Origin: Edaphochlamys debaryana
Lineage: Eukaryota > Chlorophyta > Chlorophyceae > Chlamydomonadales
Direction: 5' to 3'
Assembly: GCA_016858145.1 (NCBI GenBank)
Contig: JAEHOE010000018.1
Location: forward strand, 620,001 to 684,000
Length of the DNA stretch: 64,000 nt
Part shown: piece by piece, positions 38,994 to 57,800 of the stretch
Layout: each line of letters starts with the position of its first letter
Position numbering within the stretch: position 1 is the stretch's first letter
Position numbers and translations under genes: made by a program
Notes under the pieces: model-generated
Databases searched by the model: none
Told to the model about the DNA's origin: nothing
Seen by the model: the letters and a program-made list of their open reading frames with translations, nothing else

Positions 38994-40880
38994 CTGTCGG
39001 TCAGACAACGAAAGGCGCACGGATGTGGCAAGGGACGGCCATGGCCGATTACTCGGGGGGGGAAGTGCCCAGGTCACTGAAGATTAGCTGAAGCCCCGCG
39101 TGATTGTAACATGACACCGCCTCAACCCCATTGGAGCACTGGGAACGCGAGTCGCGCGCGGTCCGAGACCGCGGGTAAATCTCACGGCGACTGCAAGAAT
39201 GCCTATCTACCTGTTTCGAATGCTGTAGTAGCATCGACTGCCCCTCTGAGCGGCTGCCGCAGCGGCAAGGAGTAGTACTGCCGAAACCGAGCAGCTCCGC
39301 AACAGCCGGCCAAGGCCAGCAGCCGGCCCCATCAGCGCTGTTTCAGGGAGACTTGAGGACGGGGGCCTCTAAGCTGGTGCTCGGGCTTGATAGCCGGGGC
39401 ATCCATCCCTTCCCTTCTCGGGGTTTGTGCCGCTACCTAAGCGTTGAGTTGCAGCACAGACTTGCGGATACATTGTTCTGCGTTTCGCTGTGTATAGTCG
39501 TCTGTGTCTGCGGCCCGCAATGTGTCGGGCTCGTCATCACACTTTGCCGCTGTCCGCTGCAGGGCCGGGCAGGGCCTTCACAACGCGGACTGCTGATTTA
39601 GGCTTCCGTAAGACGATCACATCAATGGGCTACCTTGCCCTGGGCCCTTACCCGAACGTAGCTACGACAGTCCTCCGCACTCTATGGCGGGCTTGGCCTG
39701 CTTTTCCGCGCGCGCGCTTACTTCCGACCAGGTCCCGCTGGGGCAGTGGGGGGCGCCCCGCTTGTCGACCAGGTCCTGTGTTTATCTGCAAATGCGGGGC
39801 CTTCTGCCCGACAGCTCCGACCAGAGTCCACGTCTGGTTGTGTCAAGGTCGGGACCATAGAGCAGGCGGGGGGGAGCGTCGGAACCGGTCTGACCAGGAC
39901 CTTCAAACTGTCAATCCACTGCCGCTCCCTGCTGCCGCATGCACACGGCACACACACGGCGCACTGGCGCTGCTCAGTCTCTTCGCCCCCCCGTTGAACC
40001 TTCAGTGCGGTCACCCAATCCCCGTAGCAATTAGCAGCACTCTCCTGCCCTGCACTCTCACGGGCGGCACACAGCGAGATAGTAATGGTCCCCACCCGCA
40101 AGCCCCACCCTCCTTTCTGTCATCACCATTTCCCGAGTATCCCCACCGCCCCCAAAACTCGACCTACTCCCGCCCCGAGTACTCCCGTATCTCATTATCG
40201 TTGTTCAGGCCCTTTGCTCTTGGCCCGTCGCCTTAACACTCCGAATGCCCCTCACAGCAACACCGCGGCAGCCCTGCCGCCTCGGGTGGTTGCCCGCCCC
40301 CGCACGTATGATTTGTCTTATGCTCGCGCCCACATGAAGGTAATTGAACCACACGTCCCGCCCGGGCCGTAATCGTACGACCGAGAACGGGCTGCACTGT
40401 ACAAGCGGCCGTTGCTCCAAGCCCGGCTCGCGTGCTCCGCTCCTGCGTGCCTTCCGTCGAGCTGCTTCTGCTGCCTCCGTCCCCGCGTGCCTCCATCCCT
40501 GCTCCAGCACCCTTGTGACGGCGTGGGTGCTGCGCTTCAGGCTCCTCCCCTCCTGGGACGCCGTGGCTCCCTCTCAAGGGCTGGGTACGGCGGAGCACAG
40601 ATGCCGAGGTGCCGAGGTGCCTCCGCGTAGCGCCGGCACCCCGCCACTCCCAACTTCCGCCAGGGATTATGTCGTCATGCTCCAGGCACCAGGGCTAGAA
40701 GCCTCCACGCCCGGCCCGTGAATCCCGAACTCCGTACCAGCGCTGTGTGCAGTACGACCGCGCCTGCTGCTGCCAAGACGCCTTAGATAAGTAGCTTTTT
40801 CGTGCCGCTCTGCGGCGATGCCTGCACGCCCAGTGCCCTCCGCTGGTGCTCCAAGTGCCGCAAGAGCCGGCCATGTCCGC
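38994..40880. other. Tandem region, missing cyclase 5' exons and NTRC 3' UTR
   Basis: About 1.9 kb between two minus-strand genes. The cyclase signal peptide, start codon and promoter should be in the lower part and the NTRC 3' UTR in the upper part. A plus-strand open frame of 248 codons at 39490..40236 has no homology and no coding character. Confidence 0.4.
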
Positions 40881-45829
<4,949 letters not shown>

Positions 45830-48800
45830 TTCTGTTACTTAGTACAGCGTCTGTGATCGACGCGGATGTGTGGCGTGCACGCAGGGAGGGCGACTGCAAA
45901 GAGGTATGGGGCCGGGGCGGGGCATGGAAGGCGTGCCTCATGCAGCTCGACATCGGGATGACTGTGCGCTATGAGCGCATTCAGCCCTCCGACCAGCAAC
46001 AAACGTTAGACAATAGCAGCGTAGCCCCTAGCTGGATACACGGCTGGGCTGTCGGTACTTGTTCCGACCGTTCACCGATCGCACCTGCAGACCCGGGGAC
46101 CTGGGCTAACTGGGCGGCCCAGCAGCAGCAGGCGAACGCAGGGACGTCTGAGTAGGTTAGGTAGGTCTTGTGCGATTCGGAGAAGGGTGAGGGTAGGGAG
46201 GTTGAGTGCAGCTTGAGGGGAGGGACTTCACGCGTGCCGGCCAACGGCCATGCCCCCTCCCTCTGGCTTTACTCCCGTCGCGTAGACTCTGCACAGTCCA
46301 ACCCGCGGCTTCCGTCCATAAATCCCTGTAAGCCCCATTGCTGTTCCGCCGCGCACGCAGGGCAGCGTCACGGTGCCATGGCGCAGCCTGTGCCCATATC
46401 AACAGCAGTTGCCAAAGCCATCGCCTCCGCCCGGGCCAATGGCAACCTCAACCTCAACGGCCGCGGACTCACACAGGTGCCATTCATGGGTCAGGGCCTG
46501 GCCCCGGCTTAGGGGTGGGTTGTGCCTGCACAGCTGGCCCGGTGCAGCTGGTGCTCAGCGGTTTGCCAGGAACGGCGCAGAGCAACCCCGGCCCCAGGGT
46601 CCGCCGGGCGGTGGAGCCGCCGTAATAGGGTCCGAGCCCTACCCGGCAAGGGCGGACTGGGCCGTCTCCGCATCCGAGCTGCTGAGATTGGCCTCCGGTA
46701 GTCTGCTCAAGCGTAACCCTGACACACGATCCAGTTCCCTACAACCCCTCTCGCCCTGTCCCTCGTCCCCTTCTCTATCCACATTGCCCCACCTGACATC
46801 AACAGGTACCTTCTGCAGTCTACAAGTGAGCCCCGCTTATGACCTCACGCCAGGGTTGTGGGCACAGGGCCACACGTGGGCTGCTTGGCCCCCTTGCCTG
46901 CGCTGCAAGGCGATGCCTCCCTGTGCAACGGCCATGCTCGCTTCCCGCCGACTGCCCCTTCTTATTGCTCGCTGCCTCCCTCCCTCCCTCCCAACGGCCC
47001 CTGACCCAGCCATGAGGAGGCGCTCCCGGGCGCAGAGGCCAAGTGGTGGGAGGTGCGCGGCGGCCTGTCGGGGAACCGGCCAGCGGCCGGAGGCCAGGGC
47101 CCCGTGGCCCTAGCTGTAGGCACCGGCTTGTGAGCAGCCCAGCGCCTCCACTCAGGCGGCGGGTTTGGGGACAAGGGGCTGTCGCAGCACGTGCTGGTCC
47201 CCTCCTACTGGCACGGTGCGGCTGACACAAACACGGCCCCGGTGCGGTGCCGCTGCCCCCGGCCGTGCGGTTCCCACCCGCCGGATCTCTCCACCTACAC
47301 GCCCACGTTCCAACCCCCTCCCCCCAACCTCCACGCCCCGCGCCCAGCCTCACCCCCGCCCCGCCCCGCCCCGCCCCCAGGTGGCTGAGCTGTACAAGGC
47401 GGACCTCTCCCGCAACGCCCTGCAGCGGCTGCCCCCTGAGATGGGGCTACTGGCCACCCTCACGCAGCTGGACGTCAGGTGGGGCCGGGCCGAGGGGCCG
47501 GGCAAGGGCACAGCGGGTTTAACATGGAGGCAGGGGGGAGCTTGACGCTGCTGGCGCGCCCGAGGCGTCAGTGAGGACATGACAGTGTACGGTTGCGAGG
47601 GGTTGAACCCCTGACTTCCCCTGCCCGTGCCCTTCGCAGCCACAACCAGCTGAGGGAGCTGCCCGCGACCCTGTCCATGCTGGTGCGGTCCCAGGGCGTG
47701 GTGTCATGGGACATATCGGGGGAGGATGAGGGGCGTAGCGGCGGCACGCCGGGGTCCCAGGAAGGATGGATGCCCTGGGCCAACGTGGGCTGCGGCCTTG
47801 CGGGCCCTCACATGCTGCTGCTCGGCACTCACCCGCGCCTCGGGGTGACCCCCGCTCAGCAGCAACACCTCACCTCCCCCCCCTGCTCCCCCCCCCAGGT
47901 GGGCCTCAAACACCTCGACGTGTCAAACAACAAGCTGCAGGCGAGGGAGGGGGACAGAGGGAGGGCAGGGAGGGGTGTGGCGTATGGAGGCGAGGGAGGG
48001 ACGAGGGATCGGGCAGGGCGGGGAGGGGCGGGGGCGCCGTTGAGGCTGCACGTGGGGGTCTGCAAGTTGAAAAGTGAAAGAGGCGCTCAAGGGGTGTGAA
48101 GTCTCAGTGCCGGAGGCGAGCCATGGCTGGTTCAGTCCTCACACCAGCCAACCCGCGCCGCATGACCCCCTCTCTCCCACACCCCCGCGCCCCCGCTCCT
48201 TGCCCTCGCAGGAGCTGCCCCCCTCCCTGGCCGCGCTGCCCTCCCTCGCGGCCCTGCACGCCGGCAAGAACGAGCTCTGCTCGCTCCCCCCCGGCCTGGG
48301 TGGGCGACAGCAGCCGGCGCTGGCGCTGGTGGCGGCGCCTGACAACCGCCTGGAGCTGCTACCGCCGGGCTTCAGCGAGGTGGGGTCCGGGGTGGGCATG
48401 GTGGGGGTGGGAAGGGATGGGGGACGGGATGGGCCTGATGGGGTCGTTGTTCACTCACCCGGGCTCCTACAAGAGCTGCGCGCTGGGATGCACCGTGTCG
48501 TTTTCCCTCCTCTGTATCCGGTGTCCTGTCCTGCTCAAACGCGACCAGCTCCGTGTCTGTTCCCTCGGCCCCCCAGGCCGGCAGCCTGACCAAGCTTGAC
48601 GTGTCGGGCAATGCGCTCGCGGAGCTGCCCGCCTTCATGCTCCCCGGCATGAGGTGAGCGGGCTGCAAGGGGGGGCCACGGCGTTGTGGACGGCTGAAGC
48701 TGGGCAGGGGCACGCGGTACGACTGCTGAGCAGGCGCGCGGCACCTCCCGCCGCTGACGTGCATCACCCGCCGGCTCACCCTCCTGCGTCCAACCTCCCG

Positions 48801-51800
48801 CTCGCTCCCATCACCCTTCTTATGCGTCGCCTTTAGCCCCCGCTTCCAGCCCGCCCACCCACCCACCCACCACCCATCTCCATCCTCCCACCCAGCTCCC
48901 TGACCGACCTGGACGTGTCCCGCAACCGCCTGCGCGGGCCGCTGGGGCGCGAGGTGGGCCTGCTGCGGCGCCTGCGCTCCCTGGCCGCCCGCGACAACCG
49001 CCTCACGGCGCTGCCGCCCACCCTGGCCGGGTGCACCTGCCTCGTGGAGCTCTTCTTGGGTGGGCAGGGGGGGGGCGGGGGGCAGGGGCCTGTGGGCTGG
49101 GGGGCTGGGTAGTGTTTGGTGTGGAACAGCATTGGAGCGGCGGGCATTGGGGTGGGGGCTCGGGGTGGGGGGGAAGGAGTCGTGCATGAGGTGCCGTGGT
49201 CGGGGGTTTACCGTTAGGGTTGTAGGTTGGGGTCGCCTGGCTGCCTCGCAGCCTGCCTCTTGCGCAAGGGCCTCTGCCCCCCTCGCGCCCACGCGAGCCC
49301 CCACCCCCCTGCCCCCATGTCCTTCCTGCCCCCTCCAGGCCGCAACCAGCTGGCCTCCGTGCCCCCGGAGCTGGGGCTGTGCGCCTCCCTCCGCACCCTG
49401 GAGCTGAGGGACAACAAGCTGACGGACCTGCCGCCCGAGGTGGGGTGGGGACGGGGGTGCAGTGGTGCAGATTAGGACAGGGCATAGGATGCGCCCTCAC
49501 CTGATGGGGTGGTGGTGGTGGTGGTGGTGGTGCAGTGGCTGCGTCAGTAGGCGACCCGGCGGGGCAAGGCCGGCCGGGGGCCGTATGCCTTGGCTGCAGA
49601 GGAGGAGGGGGCAGCGTCGACAAACCACTCTGCTGCCCACCGCCCGCCTTCCGCCTGGCCCCCAACACCCCACCCCCGCTCCGCTGCTTGCCGCTTTCTG
49701 CTTCGGGACGCACGGTCCATCACCCACCCACCCCACCCCCATCCCTGCCCCCCCGCCATCCCCAGCTGGGCGAGCTGCAGCTGGGGCTGCTGGACCTGGC
49801 CAACAACGACCTGCGCAACCTGCCCGCGGAGCTGGGTGAGGGGGGAGGAGGGGAAGGGAGGGAGGAGGGCGGTTCGGGCCGGGACGGGCACACCGGCGCG
49901 TGTGAGGTGGCATTACTAGCTGCGGGTCCATGCTGCTCCCATCCCAGTCATCGTCGTCTCCCCGCCCTCACCTTAGGCTCCACGAACACCCTGCGCTCCT
50001 CCCCTCCGTCCTTCCACTACCCCGTCAACTGACCACCCCCTCTCACCTCCCATCGCCCCTTCCCTCCCCAAGGCTCCATGACCACCCTCCGCTCCCTCCC
50101 GCTGGACGGCAACCCGCTGAGGAGCATACGGCGGGAGCTAGTGGCGGGTGGGCGGAAAGGGGGGAGGGCGGGAGGGCAGGTCCACCGCCGAGGAGTCAGC
50201 CCGTATACCAATCGTACACCTCTACCCAAGCTCTGCAATCCGTGCCGCTCCACCCGCGCCATCACCACCCTCGCACTCGGGCCTCCACCACCCTCCATTC
50301 CGCGCTCCCTCGCTCTCACCCACAACCCCTGCCGACAACCGTTCTCACACCGTCACCGGTATCTAAGACCGGCCGGCTTATCACCGCGCCTACGCTTTTC
50401 TTGGCCTTTACACGAGCAGCCCTGAACACCGTCACCGGTACCCCCTACCCCCCGCAGGCCCCATCTCCGCCCTCCTGATCCACCTCCGCTCCCGCCAGGC
50501 GGACGCAGACGCACCCCAGCCCGGGGCCCCCGGGCGCCTTGGGTCCCTAGGGCGCGAGGGCCAGGCAGCCCGCAGCGGCAACGTGTTTGGACTCAATGAG
50601 GCGGAGCTGGCAGCGGACGTGGCACGAAAGCTACGGCTCGGGAACGAGGCGGCGGCGGCCGCCGCCGCCGCCGAGGCCGGCTACAGCGGCGGGGGTGGAG
50701 GCAGCGGAGGCGGGGGCTACGCTCGGAGGGACAGCGGCGGGCAGGGCGGGGGCGGTGGGAGCGGCGGGGGGTACGCAGCAGCGCATGCGGCGGCGGGGCC
50801 GGGGGCAGGCGCGCCGCCGCGGCCGGGCCGCCAGGCGGCGGCGCAGCGGCAGTGGGACAGCGGGCCGGCGGCTGCCAGCGGCGGCGGCGGCGAGGGGGGC
50901 CGGCAGGAGCTGCTCCTGGCCAAGGCGGGGCTGCGGGAGGTGCCGGTGGAGGTGTGGGGCGCGGGCCCGGGGCTCGGCAAGCTGGACCTTACCGGCAACC
51001 AGGTGAGTCGCCTGAGGGTGGAAGCCTGAAAGAAGGCTGGTGGAGCTAGCTTGGGTGGAGGGCTCGGGGTGAGAGGCATGCAGCTTCACACGCTTCCTCC
51101 CGCGTGCTGGAGTGCACCTGGGGCGGGGCGGGCAGGGTCCCTCACTTGGCAGGGCCGCCAGGCATGCGCCTACCACCGACGTGCCCACCCACGTGCCCAC
51201 CGACCCGCCCACCGACCTGCCCACCGACCTGCCCACCCCACCCCACCCCGCCCCACCCGCCCCAACCCGCCCCCCAGATCCCCTACCTCCCCCCCGAGGG
51301 CCTGGCCCGCCTGCCCGGCCTCCGCGTGCTGCTGCTCAACGCCATGGGCCTGGCCGCCTGGCCGCTGCCGCCCGTGCCGGGGGCGCTGAGGGCGCTGGTG
51401 GAGCTGCAGGTGGGGCGGGGCGCATGGCAGAGGGCTGAAGAGCAGCCCGTGGGCAGCCGTGGGGTTTCAGGTGTTCCGTTGGCGGTGACGGAGTGCCTTA
51501 CGCAATGCGCACTTGCCCCCGCAGGTCCGGAACAACCCCACGCTGCGACAGATCCCGCCGCAGCCCTTTGTGTGCTGCCCCAACCTGGCGCGGCTGGAGA
51601 TGGCGGGTGAGGGACACGTCCTTGGGGTGCAAGGGGTGGATGCATGGGCTGCACTGGCACGAGGTCTCCGGGGGACCTGGACGCAACGTGATCTGACAGG
51701 AGTGCGCGCTGACCCGGGTCCGCTACTCAACCGCTCCCTGTTGCCCCCTTCTTCCCCCGTGCCCGCACGTTCACGCCGTGTCACCCTGTTCCGGACCGGC

Positions 51801-54800
51801 CCTCAGATCCTCTTTCGCCACATCCTCCCCACTAGTCATTTCCGCCCCAATGCGCCAACAGCCCCACCTCTTCCTCCACCCAACTGACGCAGGCCCCCCC
51901 ATCCACGTTCCTTGCCCGTGCCCCAGGCGTGCCGGCGGTGTGCATGCTGCCACAGGGGACCTTTGCATCGCTACCGGCTCTCGAGGTGAGGGTGCGGGGC
52001 TTGAAGCGCACCGCCCCACCAGCGCCGGCTTGGAACTACACGAGCCGCTCCTCGCCACAGCCTCTTCTACCCCAACCTCAACCCCAATCCCAACCCCACT
52101 CCGGACCCCTCTCCCCCCGCCTGGCAGTGCCTGGACCTGTCCCAGACCGGTCTCCCCTGCGTGCCGCCCGAGCTGCTGCGGCTGCCCTCGCTCCGCGTGC
52201 TGGCGCTGGCGGGGAACCGCATCGAGGCGCTGCCCGCAGAGGTGGCGTACATGACCCGGTGCGTGGGGGGAGGCGGGGCGAGCGGGGGCATGGGTTGGGG
52301 GTGCTGGGTGCCGTCGCAGGCGGCAGGTGTGGCTGGGGGGACGCCCCAGATTGCTCCGGGCGGCTTCACCACTTCTGATACCGCTCCCCGCCGCTGGTGA
52401 GTCTCGGTCCAATCTCGCCATGCCCCTCGACCTTTAAGCCGCCTTCCAAGTTCCAACACCCCACCCGCTCCCACCCTCCTGCCGCCTCCCCGCCCTCCCT
52501 CCCTCTTGCCCCCCCTCAGCCTCGACGAGCTGAACCTGGCCAACAACAACCTGGCCACCCTGCCCCCCGAGCTGGGCCTGCTGGCCTCCTCGCTGCGCTC
52601 CCTGGGACTGGAGGGCAACCCCCTGCGCTCCATCCGGCGGCCCATCCTGGAGCGGGGCACACCGGCGGTCCTGGCCTACCTCAAGGACAAGCTGCCCGCG
52701 TGAACCACGGGTCGCTGGTCGCGTCTTGGGCCCGCCCTTGAAGGAGTAGTGGTGCTGAGCGTTGGTGTGTGAGGGGTGTGGGCATGCAGTTGCCCGGAGG
52801 TTGCAAAGTCAAGATGGCCAAGATGACCACGTGAATATGGCCAAGCGTAACGGCGTGGAGGCCATGACTTGTGTGGGCGTGGGTGGGAGGGAGGTGCGAG
52901 CGTGTCGGTGCGTGCGTGCAGGCGTGCGTGACGGTGTATTGCGGGGGGCAGGGGTTGGCCGGCGCGTTACCCCCGGACGCTGTTCGTGTGACATCTGCTG
53001 GCCGCAGACTTCTTGTCGCTGGGAGCGGGCGCTGCATGCGGGGCTAGGTAGGAGAGGCGTGAGTGGAGGTAGGGGTTCGGGAGTGCGCAGGGGAACGCGC
53101 GAGGACCAGCGAGGAGGCGGGAGGAGAGGCAGGAAAAGGCACACGGGGTAATCCTGGGGGGCTTCGCCGCCCACAGAGCCTGACGGCGGCGGCTCAGCCC
53201 CAAAAGAGGGTGCGGTCATGAGGCAAGCGTATAGCGGGGTCGGGTTCGGCCTAGTCCGGACGCGGGTGTTGACGGGTAGCGTGGAGCGGCGGGATCAGCG
53301 GCGGGAAGCACGGTTGCCAGTCGTGCAGGGTCCGCCTGGCCACACAGATCAGAGGGCAAGTAAGGCACGGTCCGCACGCTCTCATCAACTCTCAACGGTT
53401 CAATTGTGCAGACCTGTAGTCCCACATATAGTCATCTTACGCCAACACCTCTCTGCGAGTCGCCTTGGCCTCGCGCACAATCCCACACACCATCCGCCGC
53501 AAAAGGCGCTAGCCCGTCCGCATAGCTTTGGCACACATCACAAGATAGAGATAACGCCACTCGCCCTTGTGTCTCCTCGCGCGACGACTTGAGAGCGATG
53601 CAAACCTCCCTCGCTTCTGAGCACGCCGCGCGGCGCTTTAGGCAGCGCTCTGGATTGGGCAGCTTAGCCTGGCCATCGCGGTCCAGGGCGCTCTGCTCGG
53701 CCTTGACACCATCCATCCACGGCGGATGCATCCCCACGCCAGCTCCACCGCTCCTTCCCGCGCCCAACCAGCCCGACTGCCAGGCTTCCGGCCGCAGGCC
53801 CCTCTCGACGGATAGGACTGGCACTACCTCCTCTCCCTCGGCCTCTCCTTCGCCGACGTCAACCTGGGCCCGGCGCGCTGCCCAAGGCACCTCCACCGCT
53901 GCCTCCCTGTCCTCGTCGGCCTCGCCCTCAAGCCTCGCCTCACGCTTGGCGCTCCCGCTGTGCTGTTCCCTGGCCCTCGCCCTCGGCCCCGGGGGCCCAT
54001 TCCCTGTGCCTCCGGCGTCGGCCCACATCCCAACGGAAGGGTTCCTCTCTAGCCGGGGCGGTGGCGGCGGCCTGCCATCGTCGGAACGAGCGGCCTTGGC
54101 ACAGCTAGCGGCGCCGCCGACGGCCGTGGGGACCCGCCTGCGCGGTGATTTCCCAAGCGCCCCCAGCGTAGATGATGGTTTCGGGGCCGAGGGGCAGTCG
54201 ACGGGGGCGTCCACCTCGGGCCCCGCTCCTGCCCCCGCCCCTGGGACCATGGTGGGGACGCCCAACTACGCCAGACGCATGGCGGCAGGTGAGGCGGGGG
54301 CTGCACAGCTCGCAGGCAGACATAGGCGTGTGGCATCAAGCTCGCACGGGCTTTGAGGCTTGGCGATGGCTGCTGGCAGCAAGGCCCTATGAAGAGGTGG
54401 CGACGAATGAGAAGAGTCCTGGGCTGTGGAGCTCGACCCTCAGGTTGCTTGGTGCCTACCCATTCTCAGTTCCCCACCCCCCTCCCTTCCTTCCCAGCGG
54501 CACCGCGGAGCACAGCTGGAGAAGCGGCTGAGGCTCTGCAGCTGCTGTCGTCCGCACGGGAGGCGACCGACAGCGGGGAGCACGAGCGGGTGAGGGGCGT
54601 GGCCTGCCGCCGCTGCAGCCAGGGACCTGCCTGCGGGATGCCCGCAGCGAGGGCTTCTGTGGGGCGATCACGTGCTTCGCTGTGTCCCCGGCAATTGCTC
54701 AGCGCCCTTGGCCTCGCAGCTCGCCCCGGTCGCCTGACAGCGCCTGCCGGGGTGCCCCATGGGGGTGTCCCCTGTTCTCCACACACCCCATCCTCCCGCC

Positions 54801-57800
54801 CCCCACCCTCACCATCCCAACCTGGCCCACCATTACCACATCGGCCCCCCCCAGGCCCTCGCCCTGTACTCCCGCCTCGTGTCTGACCACCCCGACCTGG
54901 CCCTCTCCGAGTACGGCCGCATCGGGAGGGCCCTGCAGCTGTACCAGGCGAGGGGGCGGGCGGGCTCAGGGAGCGGGGCAAAGGGGCACGCGTGAGAGGC
55001 GGAAGGGGCGGGGTAAGCAGCTAGGTTGAGACGAGGGGCTGCGAGGGGGCAACAAGAGGGCCGGCCTCACGTATCTGACACAACGCCATGCCCTGCCCCT
55101 CGGGCGCATTCCTTGCAGGTGGGGCGGACGTCTGATTCCATCCTTGCTCTCGAGGTGAGGCCGGTCTTCCGCCCTTTGGAATTATGCATGTGCCCTCAAT
55201 CATGCATGTCCATACCTGCTACAGCCCCCAGCCTCGCAGCTACGGTAATCGTCCAGCTTCTATCAGTTTCGCCGGGCGTCCAGGCGCCGCAGCCTCTTTC
55301 CCTGTTACTCAGACTGTTCAGTCCAATTGCTCCGTGTGCCTGTCCCAGCGCCCGGCTCCCTGTCACTCGCCCCCCGTTCCCCCCGGTCAGGATGAGGAGG
55401 TGTCGATGCGAGGGGCAGCCGAGGTTCACGCAGCGCTGGCTGCCCTGCTGTATGCGGAGCGACCCAACCTGGTGTTGCGGGCGGAGGAGGTGGGGCCGAG
55501 GAAACCGTTGCTTCAAGTGGGAGGCTGTAGGGCGGAATACCTGGGGTGCTTCGCGGAGGCTGGGACTGAGGGAGGGAGCAAGCGGCTGGGCTGCGAGGCG
55601 CTCGGCGCTGCGCCTCTTCCTGCAACGCCCCTCTTTACCGGTACCCGTGCCCGCATCCGCCCTCCGCCCTCGCCTTCTTCCAGGAGTGGGCGCTCTCACA
55701 ACTGTTCGACAAGCGCTACTCCAATCCCGAGTGGGTGCGCGCCAACAAGCACTGGCCCCCGCGGGCCGTGGCTGCGCTGCAGAAGTTCCTCAGCCTCTCG
55801 TGAGAGGACTCGTGAGGCAAGAAGATGCGGTCAGGATGGGAAGGCGCTGGGTGCATGCGGCGAGGCGGAGCCACGCGGTAGGACGGCCGGCTGTGGGCAG
55901 AGTGTGGGCGAGTCTCGGCGAGTCGGATGAGCGGAGCGCTGCTGCTTGGGGAGTGTGGAGGCGAGGAGTGAAGGGCACGTGACGACGTGAGGGGGTGCAC
56001 GACACTGGCCATGCAGGTGTTGCAGGCGTTGGGCCAACCCGCAAGGTCCGCTGGGGCCCGAGGCTGTGAGGCTAGGATGGGTACAGATGTATGAGTCGGG
56101 TCCAGGAGTGTAAGGGGGGCTGTCAAAGCTGCTGCGGTCTGTTGCCCTGAGCCCGACAGCGTGGGGACAGCGGGTGGGCACGCCGCTGCCCTGAAGCCTG
56201 CTGCCTGTTGCTGACGTGCGCATGACCTGCCCAGCTGTCGTGCACGGGGCAAGTGACATATAGTTCGCATTGCAGCTCAAGAGAAGGCATTGCAGCCCGC
56301 CATCATGGGATCGGACCTGGTCGGATCGGGCGGTTTTAGGTCTGGCTTTGGAGCACATATCGTTGCCCACTATTGCTGCATAGCAAGAGCGACTCCCAGA
56401 AGCACGTTCCCTGATGGAAACACTCGATGCGGCCACAGCGCCGGCCCAGCAACCGCGCACCACACTCCTGGACGTGCTCGCAGCTCTGCCCGCGGACGGC
56501 TGGGAAGTTCTCATCAAGGAGATATGCAGTAATCCTAACGGCTGGCCAAGACATCTGGCTCGCGCGTTGTCGCCTCCCCGGGCGTCCTGCAAAGCCTTCC
56601 GCGACGCGGTCGATGCGAATTGCGCGCCGCGGCGTCTCCGGCTCATCCCCGGAGGCCGAAGGCTCCTGCGAACCGGGAGATGGGCGCAGCGCTGGCCGCT
56701 GCTGCAGGAGGCGAGACTCGAGTGGTCCATCCATGACCCCCGGCCTGCGACCATCGCCCAGATGCTTGCCCCGCGCGGGCTGCTGTCCGGCTTCCTAGCC
56801 TCCCCCCTGGAGGCTCGCCGGCGCATCACGTCCCTCACAGTGGAGGTAAAGGTGCTACACAACTTCTTCTTCGAGCCCGCGCGCGAGTTCCCCATGGTCG
56901 CCGTGTGCCAGTTGCTGGCGTCGCTGCCGGAGCTCCACACCCTGAGCCTGCAGGCCCCCGCCGCAATCATGCCCGAGCCCGACCTCGCCCGCCTCTACGC
57001 CACCCTCGCCGGCCTGCCCAAGCTCCGCGACCTCACCTTCACGGGCGCGGGCTGCGGCATGCTCAGAGGCGGGGTGGGGCCGCTGGCGGGCGCGACGCAG
57101 CTCACACGCCTGTGCGTTGAGCACCACAAGTACGTGGAACCCAACGAGGATGTGCACTCTGACGACGGCTACGACTCTGATGACCTCTACTGGGACGACA
57201 GCGTGCCCCAGCGCGTCCCGTTCGATGCGTCCCTGGTGCTGGGCGCAGCTGAGGCGCTGGGCTCCGTACGGGAGCTCGTGCTGCAGCCGTACCTGGGCGC
57301 AATGTACGGCTCGGGCGTCAGGAGGATGGTCGACGGGCTGCCGGGATCCGTACGACACTTCAGGGTGTCGGACGTGCTGTACTGCCCGGGGAACGACCAC
57401 CCGCAGGTAAGCAGCAGGCGCAACCAACGGCCCCTGCCCTGCCCCGCTATCGCCCTCACGCACGCCATGCCTCTGCCCTAGGAAATCAACCCTGGTACCA
57501 CTGACTCCCGATCCGTGATGTTCCCGGGCCCTTTCACTTGCAGGTCAGAAGCAAGAGCTACAACCTCTCCCTGGACGTGCCCGCGCGCGCGTTGACTGTG
57601 AACGCTAAGGAGGAGCTGACCGTGTGCGACGAGGAGCTGGGGGGCCTGCTCGAGCGCCTCCTCGGCAGCGCCAAGGAGGCCGAGGAAGCGCCCTCGGCCC
57701 TGCAGCGCCTGGCACGGCTCCGGCTGGAGGGACCGTACTGCCCGTGGCGGGACGAATCACGGCACAGAGCACCTCTCGGCGTGGAGACCCTGCGGCGGCT